This document shows, piece by piece, positions 17,557 to 28,372 of a DNA stretch of 64,000 bases. How positions within the stretch are numbered: the stretch's first letter is position 1; each line of letters begins with the position of its first letter. Both the position numbers and the translations under genes were made by a program. Origin of the DNA: Pseudomonas fluorescens (lineage in GTDB: Bacteria; Pseudomonadota; Gammaproteobacteria; Pseudomonadales; Pseudomonadaceae); assembly GCF_003732425.1 (NCBI RefSeq), contig NZ_MOBX01000005.1, positions 186,001-250,000 of the forward strand, in the 5' to 3' direction. The notes beneath the pieces are model-generated. The model had not been told where the DNA came from and did not search any database. It was given only the letters and a program-made list of their open reading frames with translations.

Positions 17557-18297
17557 TCACTTGGTGGCAGCACCATCGGGTACGAACACGTAGCCCACGC
17601 CCCAGACAGTCTGGATATACCGTGGCTTCGACGGATCAGGCTCGATCATGCGGCGCAGACGGGAAATCTGCACGTCGATGGAACGCTCAAGGGCATCCCA
17701 CTCGCGGCCACGGGCCAGGTTCATCAGCTTGTCGCGAGTCAGCGGCTGACGCGCGTTCATCACCAAGGCCTTGAGTACCGCAAACTCACCAGTGGTGAGC
17801 ATGTGCACTTCTTCGCCGCGTTTCAGCTCGCGAGTGGCCAGTGACAACACGTAATCACCGAAGGTGACATTTTCGTCTTCACTGCCCGGCGCGCCCGGTA
17901 CCGGTGCGGCCTGACGGCGCAGGACGGCTTTGACCCGGGCCATCAGCTCGTCCGGGTTGAATGGTTTGGCCAGATAATCGTCGGCGCCCAGTTCCAGACC
18001 CTTGATGCGGCTCAACTCATCGCCTTTGGCAGTGAGCATGATGATCGGAATCTGGTTGTTCGCGCCACGCAGGCGGCGGCAAGCAGTCAGACCGTCTTCG
18101 CCGGGCAGCATCAGGTCGAGGACGACCAGATTGAAGACTTCACGCGACAGCAGACGATCCATCTGCTCTGTATTGGGTACGGTACGGGCACGGTAGCCCT
18201 TGCTGACGAAAAAACGTTCCAGCAGGCTGCTTAGGCCCGGATCATCGTCAACGATGAGAATTTTTTCGCCTTCAGCAGTTTGTGCAGTGCTGCTCAT
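17557..18297 (-). CDS. ompR: OmpR/AmgR-type response regulator
   Basis: 246 residues. The receiver domain has the acidic pocket DDD at 17–19, the phosphoacceptor D61 (VVLDLMLPGEDG) and K111 (LAKPF). The winged-helix DNA-binding domain (about 145–240) ends with RLRRMIEPDPSKPRYIQTVW. The gene precedes envZ by 113 bases on the same strand and is probably co-transcribed with it. Expected targets are envelope proteins and stress genes. The ATG at 18297 has AAAGGAGC upstream. Confidence 0.95.
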   Translation of the reverse strand: MSSTAQTAEGEKILIVDDDPGLSSLLERFFVSKGYRARTVPNTEQMDRLLSREVFNLVVLDLMLPGEDGLTACRRLRGANNQIPIIMLTAKGDELSRIKGLELGADDYLAKPFNPDELMARVKAVLRRQAAPVPGAPGSEDENVTFGDYVLSLATRELKRGEEVHMLTTGEFAVLKALVMNARQPLTRDKLMNLARGREWDALERSIDVQISRLRRMIEPDPSKPRYIQTVWGVGYVFVPDGAATK

Positions 18298-18443
18298 TAG
18301 ATGCTCCTTTTAGCTCGGCGCGCATTATGGCGTAGCTGTCGTTATACGCACCGTGTGCATTGTTAGCAGATTTTTCCTTCACTGCCAGAAAACCGGGGTT
18401 TATGCCTACAGACTGCAACGCCCCCGAATGACAGAACGCTGGT

Positions 18444-18449
18444 TATAAT
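18444..18449 (+). promoter_or_regulatory. Extended -10 box of a likely tex promoter
   Basis: TATAAT preceded by TGGT lies about 210 bases upstream of tex. The 5' leader that would follow holds two competing stems: GGGTCAA/TTGACCC (18540–18564) and CTGCC/GGCAG (18551–18570). A T-run lies at about 18502–18508. Confidence 0.4.
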
Positions 18450-18655
18450 GCGCGGCGTTTTGTGCCAGGCAACGTCTGAATCGTTACCGCAGGTGGCAGG
18501 CTTTTTTTCCAGCCGCACGCAGTAATTGTTCGATTTCACGGGTCAACGGGCTGCCTTTTGACCCAGGCAGCGGCAATTTTCTAGCCGCTCAACCAGACTC
18601 CGGGCCTTTATTTCCGTGCCTGCGAGCCTGCTTTCACAATATGTCAGGTGGTTTT

Positions 18656-20980
18656 ATGGACAGCATCAACAGCCGCATTGCCGAGGAACTCGGTGTACGC
18701 CCACAACAGGTCGAAGCGGCCGTCGCGCTACTCGATGAAGGCTCTACCGTTCCCTTCATCGCCCGTTACCGGAAAGAAGTCACCGGCAGCCTCGATGACA
18801 CCCAGTTGCGTCATCTGGAAGAGCGTCTGCGCTACCTGCGAGAACTCGACGAACGGCGCATCAGCATCCTCGCCAGCATCGAAGAGCAAGGCAAACTCAC
18901 CCCAGCCCTTGAGCGCGACATCAAACTCGCCGACACCAAAACCCGCCTCGAAGACTTGTACCTGCCGTACAAACAGAAGCGCCGCACCAAGGGCCAGATC
19001 GCCCTGGAAGCCGGCCTCGGCGAGCTGGCTGATGGGCTGTTCAACGACCCGAACCTGACCCCGGAAACCGAAGCCGCACGCTTCGTCGACGCGGAAAAAG
19101 GCGTGGCCGATGTGAAGGCAGCGCTGGAAGGCGCCAAGTACATCCTGATGGAGCGCTTCGCCGAAGACGCCAGCCTGCTGGAAAAACTGCGCAATTACCT
19201 GAAGCAGGAAGCGACCCTCAGTGCCCGCGTCATCGCCGGCAAGGAAGAAGAAGGCGCCAAATTCCGCGACTACTTCGAACACGACGAGCCACTGAAAAGC
19301 ATGCCGTCGCACCGCGCACTGGCGATTTTCCGTGGCCGCAACGAAGGCATTCTCAGTTCCGCGCTGAAAGTCGGCGACGAACTGCCGGGCACCATGCACC
19401 CGTGCGAAGGCATGATCGGTCAGCAATTCAACATCCAGAACCAGAACCGCCCGGCCGACAAATGGCTCGGCGAAGTGGTGCGCTGGACGTGGAAGGTCAA
19501 GCTCTACACGCACCTGGAAACCGACTTGCTCGGCGAGCTGCGTGACGGCGCCGAAACCGAAGCGATCAACGTGTTCGCGCACAACCTGCACGACTTGCTG
19601 CTGGCCGCGCCGGCCGGCCCGCGCGCAACCCTAGGCCTCGACCCGGGCCTGCGTACCGGTTGCAAAGTGGCAGTGGTCGACTCCACCGGCAAACTGCTCG
19701 ATCACGCCACGGTTTACCCGCACGTGCCGCACAACAAGTGGGATCAGACCATCGCCATTCTGGCCGCTCTGTGCGCCAAGCACTCGGTTGACCTGATCGC
19801 CATCGGCAACGGCACCGCCAGCCGCGAAACCGACAAACTGGCGATCGAGCTGATCAAAAAATATCCAGCCATGAAGATGACCAAAGTCATGGTCTCCGAA
19901 GCTGGCGCATCGGTGTACTCGGCGTCGGAACTGGCGGCTAAGGAGTTCCCGGATCTGGACGTGTCGATCCGTGGCGCGGTGTCCATCGCCCGCCGCTTGC
20001 AGGATCCACTGGCAGAACTGGTGAAGATCGATCCGAAATCCATCGGTGTCGGCCAGTACCAGCACGACGTTTCGCAGCTGAAACTGGCGCGCGGCCTGGA
20101 TGCTGTGGTCGAGGATTGCGTGAACGCCGTTGGCGTTGACGTGAACACCGCTTCGGTGGCGCTGCTGGCCCGTATCTCCGGCCTCAATGCGACGCTGGCG
20201 CAGAACATCGTGACGCACCGTGACGAACACGGCGCGTTCAAAACCCGCGCAGCACTGAAGAAAGTCGCGCGTCTGGGCGAAAAAACCTTCGAACAGGCAG
20301 CCGGCTTCCTGCGCGTAATGAACGGCGACAACCCGCTGGATTCTTCGGCCGTCCACCCGGAAGCCTATCCGCTGGTGCAGCGCATTGCCGCTGAAACCGA
20401 CCGTGACATTCGCTCGCTGATCGGCGATGCCGCGTTCCTCAAGCGTCTGGATCCGAAGAAATTCACCGACGAGACCTTCGGCCTGCCTACCGTCACCGAC
20501 ATCCTTCAAGAACTGGAAAAACCGGGCCGCGACCCGCGTCCAGAATTCAAGACTGCCGAGTTCCAGGAAGGTGTTGAAGACCTTAAAGACCTGCAACTGG
20601 GGATGATCCTCGAAGGCGTCGTCACCAACGTGACCGCGTTCGGTGCATTCGTCGACATCGGCGTGCATCAGGACGGTCTGGTGCACATCTCAGCGCTGTC
20701 GGAGAAGTTCATCAAGGATCCGCGGGAAGCGGTGAAGGCCGGCGACGTGGTGAAAGTGAAGGTCATGGAAGTCGACATCCCGCGTAAACGCGTCGGCCTG
20801 TCGATGCGTATGGGCGACACCCCGGGCGAGAAGATCGACGGTGCCCGTGGTTCGCGTCCAGGATCGGCGCAACGCCAGCCTTCGAACAACGCGCCACGCA
20901 AGGAAACCGCGACCGCAGCGCCGGTGAACAATGCGATGGCTTCGCTGTTCGCCAACGCCAAGCAGTTGAAGAAACGCTGA
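18656..20980 (+). CDS. tex: Transcription accessory protein Tex
   Basis: 774 residues from [13 protein letters not shown]; its ATG has AGGTGG eight bases upstream, unlike the ATG at 18641. Domains in order: helical N-terminal Tex region (about 1–320), YqgF/RNase H-like domain ([19 protein letters not shown], about 327–345), helix-hairpin-helix segment ([18 protein letters not shown]), and a C-terminal S1 RNA-binding domain ([20 protein letters not shown]). Tex binds nucleic acid and affects transcription and RNA; it is widely conserved and near-essential in some pathogens. The downstream thioesterase gene overlaps its stop codon. Confidence 0.97.
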   Translation: MDSINSRIAEELGVRPQQVEAAVALLDEGSTVPFIARYRKEVTGSLDDTQLRHLEERLRYLRELDERRISILASIEEQGKLTPALERDIKLADTKTRLEDLYLPYKQKRRTKGQIALEAGLGELADGLFNDPNLTPETEAARFVDAEKGVADVKAALEGAKYILMERFAEDASLLEKLRNYLKQEATLSARVIAGKEEEGAKFRDYFEHDEPLKSMPSHRALAIFRGRNEGILSSALKVGDELPGTMHPCEGMIGQQFNIQNQNRPADKWLGEVVRWTWKVKLYTHLETDLLGELRDGAETEAINVFAHNLHDLLLAAPAGPRATLGLDPGLRTGCKVAVVDSTGKLLDHATVYPHVPHNKWDQTIAILAALCAKHSVDLIAIGNGTASRETDKLAIELIKKYPAMKMTKVMVSEAGASVYSASELAAKEFPDLDVSIRGAVSIARRLQDPLAELVKIDPKSIGVGQYQHDVSQLKLARGLDAVVEDCVNAVGVDVNTASVALLARISGLNATLAQNIVTHRDEHGAFKTRAALKKVARLGEKTFEQAAGFLRVMNGDNPLDSSAVHPEAYPLVQRIAAETDRDIRSLIGDAAFLKRLDPKKFTDETFGLPTVTDILQELEKPGRDPRPEFKTAEFQEGVEDLKDLQLGMILEGVVTNVTAFGAFVDIGVHQDGLVHISALSEKFIKDPREAVKAGDVVKVKVMEVDIPRKRVGLSMRMGDTPGEKIDGARGSRPGSAQRQPSNNAPRKETATAAPVNNAMASLFANAKQLKKR

Positions 20981-21363
20981 TGGAGATTCCGGCCGGGCTC
21001 GTCGAGAGCGCGTTTTTCAAGCTGTTGGGCTGCCGCCTGCACAGCCTGGAAACCGGGGTGGCGCAAGTCGCCCTGGTGCTGGAGCCGGAACTGCGCAATC
21101 GCGGCGGCAAATTGCACGGTGGCGCGCTGTTCAGTCTGGTCGACATCGCCATGGGGCTGGCCTGTTCCAGCACCCACGGCTTCGATCAGCAGAGCGCGAC
21201 CATCGAGTGCAAGATCAACTATATCCGCGCCGTTTCCGACGGTGAGGTGCTGTGCACGGCGCGGGTGATTCACCCGGGCCGCCGTACTTTGGTGGTCGAA
21301 GCCGACGTGATGCAGGGCGACAAACTGGTCGCAAAAGCGCAAGGCACGTTCGCTGTCCTGTAG
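20980..21363 (+). CDS. PaaI-type acyl-CoA thioesterase
   Basis: 127 residues, hot-dog fold. Seen: RNRGGKLHGGALFSLVDIAMG-type active segment (HGGALFSLVDIAMGLAC, about 47–63) with the Asp typical of PaaI-like thioesterases, and the strand IECKINYIRAV. It should hydrolyse an aromatic or short acyl-CoA; the substrate is not known. The ATG shares a base with the tex stop, so the two are translationally coupled. The gene sits between tex and gshA, as I remember from P. aeruginosa. Confidence 0.87.
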   Translation: MEIPAGLVESAFFKLLGCRLHSLETGVAQVALVLEPELRNRGGKLHGGALFSLVDIAMGLACSSTHGFDQQSATIECKINYIRAVSDGEVLCTARVIHPGRRTLVVEADVMQGDKLVAKAQGTFAVL

Positions 21364-21413
21364 ATGTTGATCATCATTTTGAGTTAATTTCGGCGCAATG
21401 AATCCTGTAGGAG

Positions 21414-21493
21414 CTGCCGCAGGCTGCGATCTTTTGATTTTGTTTTCCAACAGCAAGATCAAAAGATCGCAGATCTGCGGCAGCTCCTACAGG
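21414..21493. repeat. Family B inverted repeat (TAGGAGCTGCCGCAGGCTGCGATC type)
   Basis: Two opposing arms of about 30 bases form a long hairpin in the spacer before gshA; probably also acts as terminator of the tex operon. Confidence 0.9.
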
Positions 21494-21611
21494 TTATGTG
21501 TGCGGCTGACCGGCTAGTAAAACCAGGCGAAAACGCCAGTTTCAACTTCACCCTTGTAGACCGTCCTGCCCACCCCCATATTGGGGCGACTGACGCGTGA
21601 AGGAATCCAAA

Positions 21612-23195
21612 TTGAGCGAACTTCTCAACCGCCGCCTGGCTCTGCTCGGTGAGCGCGCCAACCTCTCTCTGCTCGAACAGTGCCTTCACGGTATCGAACG
21701 TGAATGCCTGCGCGTGACCAGCGAGGGTCGACTGGCGCAAACGCCGCACCCCGAAGCCTTGGGTTCCGCGCTGACCAATGAACAAATCACCACCGACTAC
21801 TCCGAGTCGCTGCTGGAATTCATCACGCCCGCCCTGCCGGATCCGGCTGACACTCTGGCGAGCCTGGACAAGATTCACCGTTTTGCCTACAGCAAGCTCG
21901 GCAACGAGTACCTGTGGAGTCCATCGATGCCGTGCCCGTTGCCGGCCGAGGAAGACATCCCGATCGCCTATTACGGCACTTCCAACATTGGTCAACTCAA
22001 GTACGTCTACCGCAAGGGTCTGGCCCTGCGTTATGGCAAGACCATGCAGTGCATTGCCGGGATTCACTACAACTTCTCCCTGCCGGAAAAGCTCTGGCCA
22101 CTGCTGCGCGAAACCGAAGGTTTTGTCGGCACTGACCGCGATTTCCAGTCGACGTCCTACATCGCCCTGATCCGCAACTTCCGCCGTTACAGCTGGCTGC
22201 TGATGTACCTGTTCGGTGCCTCGCCGGCGCTGGACGCAGGCTTCCTGCGCGGCCGTTCGCATCAGCTGGAACAACTCGATCCCGACACCCTGTACCTGCC
22301 GTACGCCACCAGCCTGCGCATGAGCGACCTCGGTTACCAGAGCAACGCCCAGGCCGGTCTGACGCCGTGCTACAACGATCTGTCGAGCTATACCGACAGC
22401 CTGCGTAAAGCCGTGGCCACGCCATACGCGCCGTACGTGGAAGTCGGCACGCACAAGGATGGCGAGTGGGTGCAGCTCAACACCAACATCCTGCAGATCG
22501 AAAACGAGTACTACTCCAACATCCGCCCGAAACGCGTGACCTACACCGGCGAGCGGCCGATTCAGGCACTGGTGGCCCGTGGCATTCAGTACGTTGAAGT
22601 GCGTTGCCTGGACATCAACCCGTTCCTGCCGATGGGCATTGACCTCACCGAGTCGCGCTTCCTCGACGCCTTCCTGCTGTACTGCGCGCTGAACGACAGT
22701 CCGTTGCTGACCAACACTTCGTGCGGCAACGCGACGTCGAACTTCCTCAGTGTGGTCAAGGAAGGTCGACGTCCGGGCCTGCAATTGCAGCGTGACGGTC
22801 AGCCGGTCGAGATGAAGACCTGGGCGGCCGAACTGCTGGAGCAAATCGCCCCACTGGCGGCGTTGCTGGATCAAAGCCATGGCGGCGATGCCCACAGCAA
22901 GGCGCTGGACGCGCAACTGGCCAAGGTCAGCGACCCGTCCCTGACACCGTCCGCGCAGGTTTTGGCGGCGATGGCCGAGCACAAGGAAAGCTTTGCGCAG
23001 TTCTCGCTGCGTCAGAGCCAGGCCCATGCCGAGTTTTTCCGCAGCGAGCCATTGGCGGCGGATGAGCAGGCGAAGTTTGAAGAGCTGGCGCGTACTTCTC
23101 TGGCAGCGCAGGCTGAGCTTGAGCAGAACGAGGTGGGCGATTTCGACGTGTTTGTCGGGTCGTATCAGGCGAGTATTCTGGCGATCAGTAACTAA
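21612..23195 (+). CDS. gshA: Glutamate–cysteine ligase
   Basis: 527 residues from a TTG start at 21612, preceded by GAAGGA; this gives the usual [14 protein letters not shown]-terminus. The enzyme joins glutamate and cysteine with ATP, the first step of glutathione synthesis. Seen: [20 protein letters not shown] (active-site entry), [14 protein letters not shown], the segment [18 protein letters not shown] and [18 protein letters not shown], all typical of proteobacterial GshA. Length fits the family. It is monocistronic, bounded by family B repeats on both sides. It ties the upstream core block to the sulfur genes that follow. Confidence 0.98.
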   Translation: MSELLNRRLALLGERANLSLLEQCLHGIERECLRVTSEGRLAQTPHPEALGSALTNEQITTDYSESLLEFITPALPDPADTLASLDKIHRFAYSKLGNEYLWSPSMPCPLPAEEDIPIAYYGTSNIGQLKYVYRKGLALRYGKTMQCIAGIHYNFSLPEKLWPLLRETEGFVGTDRDFQSTSYIALIRNFRRYSWLLMYLFGASPALDAGFLRGRSHQLEQLDPDTLYLPYATSLRMSDLGYQSNAQAGLTPCYNDLSSYTDSLRKAVATPYAPYVEVGTHKDGEWVQLNTNILQIENEYYSNIRPKRVTYTGERPIQALVARGIQYVEVRCLDINPFLPMGIDLTESRFLDAFLLYCALNDSPLLTNTSCGNATSNFLSVVKEGRRPGLQLQRDGQPVEMKTWAAELLEQIAPLAALLDQSHGGDAHSKALDAQLAKVSDPSLTPSAQVLAAMAEHKESFAQFSLRQSQAHAEFFRSEPLAADEQAKFEELARTSLAAQAELEQNEVGDFDVFVGSYQASILAISN

Positions 23196-23210
23196 GCGTT
23201 GTCGATAAAA

Positions 23211-23290
23211 AAGATCGCAGCCTTCGGCAGCTCCTACAGGGTGAACGCCTATCCCATGTAGGAGCTGCCGGAGGCTGCGATCTTTTGATC
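23211..23290. repeat. Family B inverted repeat
   Basis: Two inverted copies after gshA, one slightly diverged (CCTTCGGCAG), serving as the spacer before tauA. Confidence 0.9.
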
Positions 23291-23315
23291 CTTAGATTTT
23301 TCCGCTCATAAGCTC

Positions 23316-23340
23316 ATTCTAAAAAGTTATTTATTTACTG
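23316..23340 (+). promoter_or_regulatory. AT-rich box upstream of tauA, possible CysB site
   Basis: The stretch ATTCTAAAAAGTTATTTATT and its flank lies 63–87 bases before tauA. It resembles AT-rich boxes upstream of the sfnB operon (42800–42832) and tcyJ (39057–39085). CysB is the expected regulator of taurine genes under sulfate limitation, but the assignment is inferred from position and similarity. Confidence 0.4.
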
Positions 23341-23402
23341 ATTCTTAGATCATTTAGTCTCCTTTCACGCCGACGCTCGGTCGCCTGATATGGAGCTGTT
23401 CA

Positions 23403-24380
23403 ATGAAACTGAATTTCCCGCTTCGCCTGCTGGCCGTGGCCTCGTTGGCTGCCGCAAGCGTTCTGACTCAGGCCGCCGACCTCACCGTCGCCTACCAAAC
23501 CACTGTTGACCCGGCGAAAGTCGCCCAGGCCGACGGTGCTTACGAAAAAGCCACCAAAGCCGATATCGCCTGGCGCAAGTTCGACAACGGCGCCGATATC
23601 ATTGCCGCCATCGCTTCCGGTGATGTGCAGATCGGCTACCTCGGCTCGAGCCCGTTGACCGCCGCGATCACCCGCAAAGTCCCGGTCGAAACTTTCCTTA
23701 TCGCCACCCAGATCGGCGCCGCCGAAGCACTGGTCGCCCGCGACGGTTCCGGGATCAAGACCCCGCAGGATCTGATCGGCAAGAAAATCGCCGTGCCGTT
23801 CGTGTCCACCGGTCACTACAGCCTGCTCGCCGCACTGAAGCACTGGAACATCGACCCGTCGAAAGTCACCGTGCTCAACCTCGCCCCGCCAGCGATCATT
23901 GCCGCGTGGAAACGCGGTGACATCGACGCCACCTACGTTTGGGATCCGGCGCTGGGCGTCGCCAAAGAAAATGGCAAGGTGCTGATCACGTCCGGCGAAC
24001 TGGCCAAGTTTGGCGCGCCAACCTTCGATGCGTGGATCGTGCGCAAAGACTTCGCCGAGAAACACCCGGAAATCGTCACCGCGTTCGCCAAGGTCACCCT
24101 CGACGCCTACGCCGACTACCGCAAAGACCCGAAAGCCTGGCTCGCCGATCAATCCAACGTCGACAAACTGGTGAAACTCTCCGGCGCCAAGGCCAGCGAC
24201 ATTCCGCTGTTGCTGCAAGGCAACGTCTACCCGCTGGCGGCGGACCAGGTCGTCAGCCTCGGCGCGCCGACCACCAAAGCCATCACCGACACCGCCGCGT
24301 TCCTCAAGGAGCAAGGCAAGGTCGAAGCGGTTCTGCCGGACTACGCGCCGTACGTCAGCGCCAAATACATCACCAACTGA
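23403..24380 (+). CDS. tauA: Taurine ABC transporter, periplasmic substrate-binding protein
   Basis: 325 residues with a signal peptide (hydrophobic [16 protein letters not shown], cleavage near residue 24). Seen: the SsuA/TauA-type ligand-binding fold with [30 protein letters not shown] and [16 protein letters not shown], which match taurine-binding proteins better than alkanesulfonate SsuA. It delivers taurine in the periplasm to TauBC. First gene of tauABC(D); the ATG follows TGGAG. Sulfate starvation control through CysB is expected from the family. Confidence 0.95.
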   Translation: MKLNFPLRLLAVASLAAASVLTQAADLTVAYQTTVDPAKVAQADGAYEKATKADIAWRKFDNGADIIAAIASGDVQIGYLGSSPLTAAITRKVPVETFLIATQIGAAEALVARDGSGIKTPQDLIGKKIAVPFVSTGHYSLLAALKHWNIDPSKVTVLNLAPPAIIAAWKRGDIDATYVWDPALGVAKENGKVLITSGELAKFGAPTFDAWIVRKDFAEKHPEIVTAFAKVTLDAYADYRKDPKAWLADQSNVDKLVKLSGAKASDIPLLLQGNVYPLAADQVVSLGAPTTKAITDTAAFLKEQGKVEAVLPDYAPYVSAKYITN

Positions 24381-24396
24381 TCGGGAGTTAACCGCG

Positions 24397-25191
24397 ATGG
24401 CCTTGCTACAGCTGGAGCGCATCAGCGCACAGTACCCGGGCAGCCCGACACCGGTGCTGGCGGATATTTCTCTGACCCTGGGGCCTCAGCAATTGCTGGT
24501 GGCCCTCGGCCCGTCCGGCAGTGGCAAGACTTCGCTGTTGAACCTGATTGCCGGCTTCGTCGAACCGAGCGCCGGGCGCATCACCCTCGACGGCGTGCCG
24601 GTCAAAGGTCCGGGCGCCGAACGTGGCGTGGTGTTCCAGGACGACGCTCTGCTGCCTTGGCAGGACGTGTTGGCCAACGTTGCGTTCGGTCTGGAACTGG
24701 CCGGTGTCGCCAGGGAAAAACGCGAAAAGATCGCCCGTGAAATGCTCGCGCTGGTTGATCTCTCCGGTTTCGAAAACCGTCGTATCTGGCAACTCTCCGG
24801 GGGCCAGAAACAACGTGTTGGCCTCGCCCGCGCCCTCGCCGCCGACCCGCGCGTGTTGCTGATGGATGAGCCTTTCGGTGCCCTCGACGCATTCACTCGC
24901 GAGCAGATGCAGGAGCTGCTGCTGCAAGTCTGGCAGCGCACCGCCAAACCGGTTTTTCTGATTACCCACGACATCGAAGAAGCGGTATTCCTCGCCACTG
25001 ACCTGATTCTGCTCGCGCCGAATCCGGGGCAGATCGTTGAGCGTCTGCACCTGGATTTCGGTCAGCGTTATGCCGCTGGCGAGTCCGCCCGGGCGATCAA
25101 ATCCGATCCGCGTTTTATCGAAACCCGCGAGCACGTGCTGAGCAAAGTGTTCTCGCAACGCAGCGCCGTGCAACGGCAGGAGCGCGCATGA
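24397..25191 (+). CDS. tauB: Taurine ABC transporter, ATP-binding protein
   Basis: 264 residues. Seen: Walker [11 protein letters not shown]-loop [14 protein letters not shown] signature LSGGQKQR, Walker [14 protein letters not shown] and the H-loop THDIEEAVF. It energises import through TauC. It begins 16 bases after tauA and its stop overlaps the tauC ATG by four bases, so the three are one operon. Confidence 0.96.
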   Translation: MALLQLERISAQYPGSPTPVLADISLTLGPQQLLVALGPSGSGKTSLLNLIAGFVEPSAGRITLDGVPVKGPGAERGVVFQDDALLPWQDVLANVAFGLELAGVAREKREKIAREMLALVDLSGFENRRIWQLSGGQKQRVGLARALAADPRVLLMDEPFGALDAFTREQMQELLLQVWQRTAKPVFLITHDIEEAVFLATDLILLAPNPGQIVERLHLDFGQRYAAGESARAIKSDPRFIETREHVLSKVFSQRSAVQRQERA

Positions 25192-26027
25192 GCAGTTACG
25201 ACGTTTCCTCGGCTGCGGTAAAACCGGTCAGCGCTTCGGCGGTCATTCCCGTACGCCGCAGCCTCAGCACACGCTGGATCAGCTTGCTGACGTTGTTTGC
25301 ATTGTTGGCCATCTGGTGGGCGGTCGCCGCCAGCGGCTTGATCGAACCGCTGTTCCTGCCGCCACCGTCCGCCGTGCTGCAAAAAGGCTGGTTGCTGGCA
25401 ACCACCGGGTACATGGATTCGACGCTGTGGCAGCACCTCGGCGCGAGTCTGAGCCGCATCGGTCTGGGCCTCGGCTTCGCCATTTTGACCGCCGTGCCGG
25501 TGGGCATTGCCATTGGCGCCAATCGCATCGCCCGTGGCGTGCTTGATCCGCTGATCGAGTTCTATCGCCCTATCCCGCCGTTGGCCTATCTGCCGCTGAT
25601 CGTGATCTGGTGCGGCATCGGCGAATTGTCGAAAGTGCTGCTCATCTACCTGGCGATTTTCGCGCCGATTGCCATCGCTACCGCGACCGGTGTGCGTACG
25701 GTTGATCCAGCAAAATTGCGCGCGGCGCAGTCGCTGGGCGCGACTCGCGTGCAGCTGATTCGTCATGTGATTTTGCCGAGCGCTCTGCCGGACATTCTCA
25801 CCGGCGTGCGCATTGGTCTGGGGGTTGGCTGGTCGACGCTGGTTGCGGCCGAACTGATTGCCGCCACCAGTGGTTTGGGCTTCATGGTGCAGTCGGCCGC
25901 GCAGTTCCTGGTCACCGATGTGGTGGTGCTGGGGATTCTGGTCATCGCCCTGATCGCCTTCGCCATGGAGATGGGCCTGCGCGCCCTGCAGCGCAAATTG
26001 GTGCCATGGCACGGCCAGGCCCACTAA
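25188..26027 (+). CDS. tauC: Taurine ABC transporter, permease
   Basis: 279 residues, about six membrane helices. An N-terminal cytoplasmic stretch (1–30) precedes the first helix. The EAA-type loop that contacts TauB reads [20 protein letters not shown]. Members of this type form homodimers. The overlap with tauB and the position before tauD support the assignment; homologous SsuC is the main alternative. Confidence 0.95.
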   Translation: MSSYDVSSAAVKPVSASAVIPVRRSLSTRWISLLTLFALLAIWWAVAASGLIEPLFLPPPSAVLQKGWLLATTGYMDSTLWQHLGASLSRIGLGLGFAILTAVPVGIAIGANRIARGVLDPLIEFYRPIPPLAYLPLIVIWCGIGELSKVLLIYLAIFAPIAIATATGVRTVDPAKLRAAQSLGATRVQLIRHVILPSALPDILTGVRIGLGVGWSTLVAAELIAATSGLGFMVQSAAQFLVTDVVVLGILVIALIAFAMEMGLRALQRKLVPWHGQAH

Positions 26028-26042
26028 AGCATTTTTTGAATC

Positions 26043-26141
26043 ACCTCCTGTAGGAGCTGCCGCAGGCTGCGATCTTTTGATCTTGATCTTCTTAAAAACA
26101 AAATCAAAGATCGCAGCCTGCGGCAGCTCCTACAGGGAGGT
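26043..26141. repeat. Family B inverted repeat inside the tau operon
   Basis: A long hairpin with about 38-base arms fills the tauC–tauD gap. It could reduce read-through or protect upstream mRNA; it makes tauD expression potentially separate from tauABC. Confidence 0.92.
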
Positions 26142-26168
26142 GGTTATCCGCAATTGAAGAGAAAGACC

Positions 26169-27011
26169 ATGAGCAGCCTTAACATCACCCCATTAAGCTC
26201 AGCCCTCGGCGCACAGATCAGCGGCGTCGACATCAGCCAGCCGTTGAACCTGGAACATCGCGATGCCATCGAGCAGGCGCTGCTCAAGTATCAAGTGTTG
26301 TTCTTCCGCAACCAGCCAATCGAACCGCCGCAACAGGCGCGTTTCGCCGCGTACTTCGGCGATCTGCATATTCACCCGATCTACCCGAACGTGCCGGAAC
26401 AACCGGAGGTGCTGATCCTCGACACCGCCGTCACCGACGTGCGCGACAATGCGATCTGGCACACCGACGTGACCTTCCTGCCGACACCTGCGATGGGTGC
26501 GGTGCTCAGTGCCAAGCTGCTGCCGGAGTTTGGCGGCGACACGTTGTGGGCCAGCGGGATTGCTGCGTACGAAGCGCTGTCGGCGCCGATGAAAGGCTTG
26601 CTTGAAGGGCTGACCGCGACTCACGATTTCACTCGCTCGTTTCCGCTGGAGCGCTATGGCAACACACCGCAAGCGCTGGCGCAGTGGGAAGAGGCACGAC
26701 GCAAGAATCCACCGCTGTCGCACCCGGTGATCCGTACACATCCGGTCAGCGGGCGGCGCGCGTTGTTCGTCAATGAAGGTTTCACATCGAAGATCAATGA
26801 GCTGTCGGAAACCGAGAGCGAGGCGATTCTGAAGTTTCTGTTGGCCCACGCGACGCGGCCGGAGTTCACCATTCGCTGGCGCTGGCAGAAAGACGATATT
26901 GCGTTCTGGGATAACCGCGTGACCCAGCATTACGCGGTAGACGATTACCGCCCCGCACGGCGGGTGATGCAGCGGGCGACGGTGTTGGGGGATGTGCCGT
27001 TTTTTCGTTGA
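26169..27011 (+). CDS. tauD: Taurine dioxygenase
   Basis: 280 residues from [10 protein letters not shown] (AGAGA upstream; the TTG at 26154 is less likely). TauD uses 2-oxoglutarate, Fe(II) and O2 to convert taurine to sulfite and aminoacetaldehyde in the cytoplasm. The iron triad is visible as H98 and D100 (IWHTD) with H254 (VTQHYA). An arginine for 2-oxoglutarate is R269. All residues align one position from E. coli TauD as I remember it. It completes the tau operon after the repeat. Confidence 0.96.
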   Translation: MSSLNITPLSSALGAQISGVDISQPLNLEHRDAIEQALLKYQVLFFRNQPIEPPQQARFAAYFGDLHIHPIYPNVPEQPEVLILDTAVTDVRDNAIWHTDVTFLPTPAMGAVLSAKLLPEFGGDTLWASGIAAYEALSAPMKGLLEGLTATHDFTRSFPLERYGNTPQALAQWEEARRKNPPLSHPVIRTHPVSGRRALFVNEGFTSKINELSETESEAILKFLLAHATRPEFTIRWRWQKDDIAFWDNRVTQHYAVDDYRPARRVMQRATVLGDVPFFR

Positions 27012-27035
27012 GTTTTCTGTTACTGCTACCGGCCT

Positions 27036-27101
27036 CATCGCCAGCAGGCTGGCTCCCACATTGGAATGCAATCCACCTGTGGGAGCCAGCCTGCTGGCGA
27101 T
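27036..27101. repeat. Family A REP variant (GCCAGCAGGCTGGCTCCCAC)
   Basis: A pair of inverted copies with GCCAGC replacing GCGAGC, after tauD and before the convergent aldo-keto reductase gene. Confidence 0.9.
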
Positions 27102-27140
27102 AGCGATGTTTCAGGCGCCAGAATATCCGGTGCCTGTCAC

Positions 27141-28178
27141 TCACTCCGCCGTCGAAGGCTTCTCCCAAAGATTGATCCCGCCCTCTTGGGCAAACCGGTC
27201 AATCTCCGCCAGTTCTTCTGCACTGAAGCTCAGATTCTTCAACGCCCCGACGTTCTCGATAATCTGCTCCGGCCGGCTCGCGCCGATCAGTGCCGAAGTC
27301 ACCCGTGGATCCCGCAACGTCCACGCCAGCGCCAGTTGCGCCAGGCTTTGACCGCGACGTTTGGCGATCTCGTTCAACGCCCGCACATGAGCAATGTTGG
27401 CGTCGGACAAATGCGAAGCCTGCAACGAACCACCGCCCGGACGATTGACCCGCGCATCCGCCGGCACGCCGTTGAGGTATTTGTCGGTGAGCAGACCTTG
27501 CGCCAGCGGGGTGAACGCGATCACGCCTGTGCCGAGTTCATCGGTGGTATCGAGCAAATCCTTTTCCACCCAGCGATTGAGCAGGTTGTACGCCGGCTGA
27601 TGAATCAGCAACGGCACCTTCCACTCTTTCAGCAGCGCCGCCATCTCACGGGTTTTCACCCCGGAATACGACGAGATACCGATGTACAACGCCTTGCCCT
27701 GTTGCACCGCAGTGGCGAGGGCGCTGGCGGTTTCTTCCAGTGGGGTGTCCGGGTCGAAACGGTGCGAGTAGAAGATATCCACATAGTCCAGACCGAGGCG
27801 TTGCAGGCTCTGGTCGAGGCTGGCCAGCACGTATTTGCGCGAGCCGCCGCCCTGGCCGTAAGGACCGGGCCACATGTCCCAACCAGCCTTGCTGGAGATG
27901 ATCAATTCGTCGCGGTACTGCTTGAAGTCTTCGCGCAGCAAACGACCGAAATTGATCTCGGCGCTGCCGTACGGCGGGCCGTAGTTGTTGGCCAGGTCGA
28001 AGTGGTTGATCCCTAGGTCGAACGCGGTGCGCAGCAAGGCACGCTGGGTGTCGATCGGCGTGCTGTCGCCGAAGTTGTGCCACAGGCCCAGCGACAGCGC
28101 CGGCAGCACCAGACCGCTACGGCCGACGCGGCGGTAAGGAATGGAGTCGTAGCGGTTTTCGGCAGCGGTGTAAGTCAT
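27141..28178 (-). CDS. YghZ/MgrA-type aldo-keto reductase
   Basis: 345 residues from MTYTAAENRYDS; GAGGA lies eight bases before the ATG at 28178. Seen: the AKR tetrad elements D and Y (DLANNYGPPYGSAE), K (ISSKAG) and H (YSHRFDP), plus the GGSRKYVLASLDQSL segment of the YghZ subgroup. These enzymes reduce aldehydes with NADPH; E. coli YghZ acts on L-glyceraldehyde 3-phosphate and methylglyoxal. The gene lies between tauD and the monooxygenase gene, on its own. A role in sulfonate aldehydes (TauD yields aminoacetaldehyde) is only a guess. Confidence 0.87.
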   Translation of the reverse strand: MTYTAAENRYDSIPYRRVGRSGLVLPALSLGLWHNFGDSTPIDTQRALLRTAFDLGINHFDLANNYGPPYGSAEINFGRLLREDFKQYRDELIISSKAGWDMWPGPYGQGGGSRKYVLASLDQSLQRLGLDYVDIFYSHRFDPDTPLEETASALATAVQQGKALYIGISSYSGVKTREMAALLKEWKVPLLIHQPAYNLLNRWVEKDLLDTTDELGTGVIAFTPLAQGLLTDKYLNGVPADARVNRPGGGSLQASHLSDANIAHVRALNEIAKRRGQSLAQLALAWTLRDPRVTSALIGASRPEQIIENVGALKNLSFSAEELAEIDRFAQEGGINLWEKPSTAE

Positions 28179-28227
28179 CGAATCCTCTCTTGTTTGATTA
28201 ACAGCAAATTGAGGGTGAAACCAAACC

Positions 28228-28360
28228 TGTGGCGAGGGAGCTTGCTCCCGCTCGGTTGCGCAGCCACCGCAAACCATCCAGCAAGGTGTACCTGAGGCAA
28301 TGCGTTTTCAGGTTTTGGGGCTGCTTCGCACCCCAGCGGGAACAAGCTCCCTCGCCACAA
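28228..28360. repeat. Family C long inverted repeat
   Basis: Arms at 28228–28252 and 28336–28360 around about 80 bases; it lies between the reductase and monooxygenase genes. Confidence 0.88.
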
Positions 28361-28372
28361 AAGCTCCATCAA

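Noticed and set aside
21459..23027. Leftward frame of 522 codons opposite gshA
   Set aside because: Antisense shadow of gshA, whose family segments are unambiguous.
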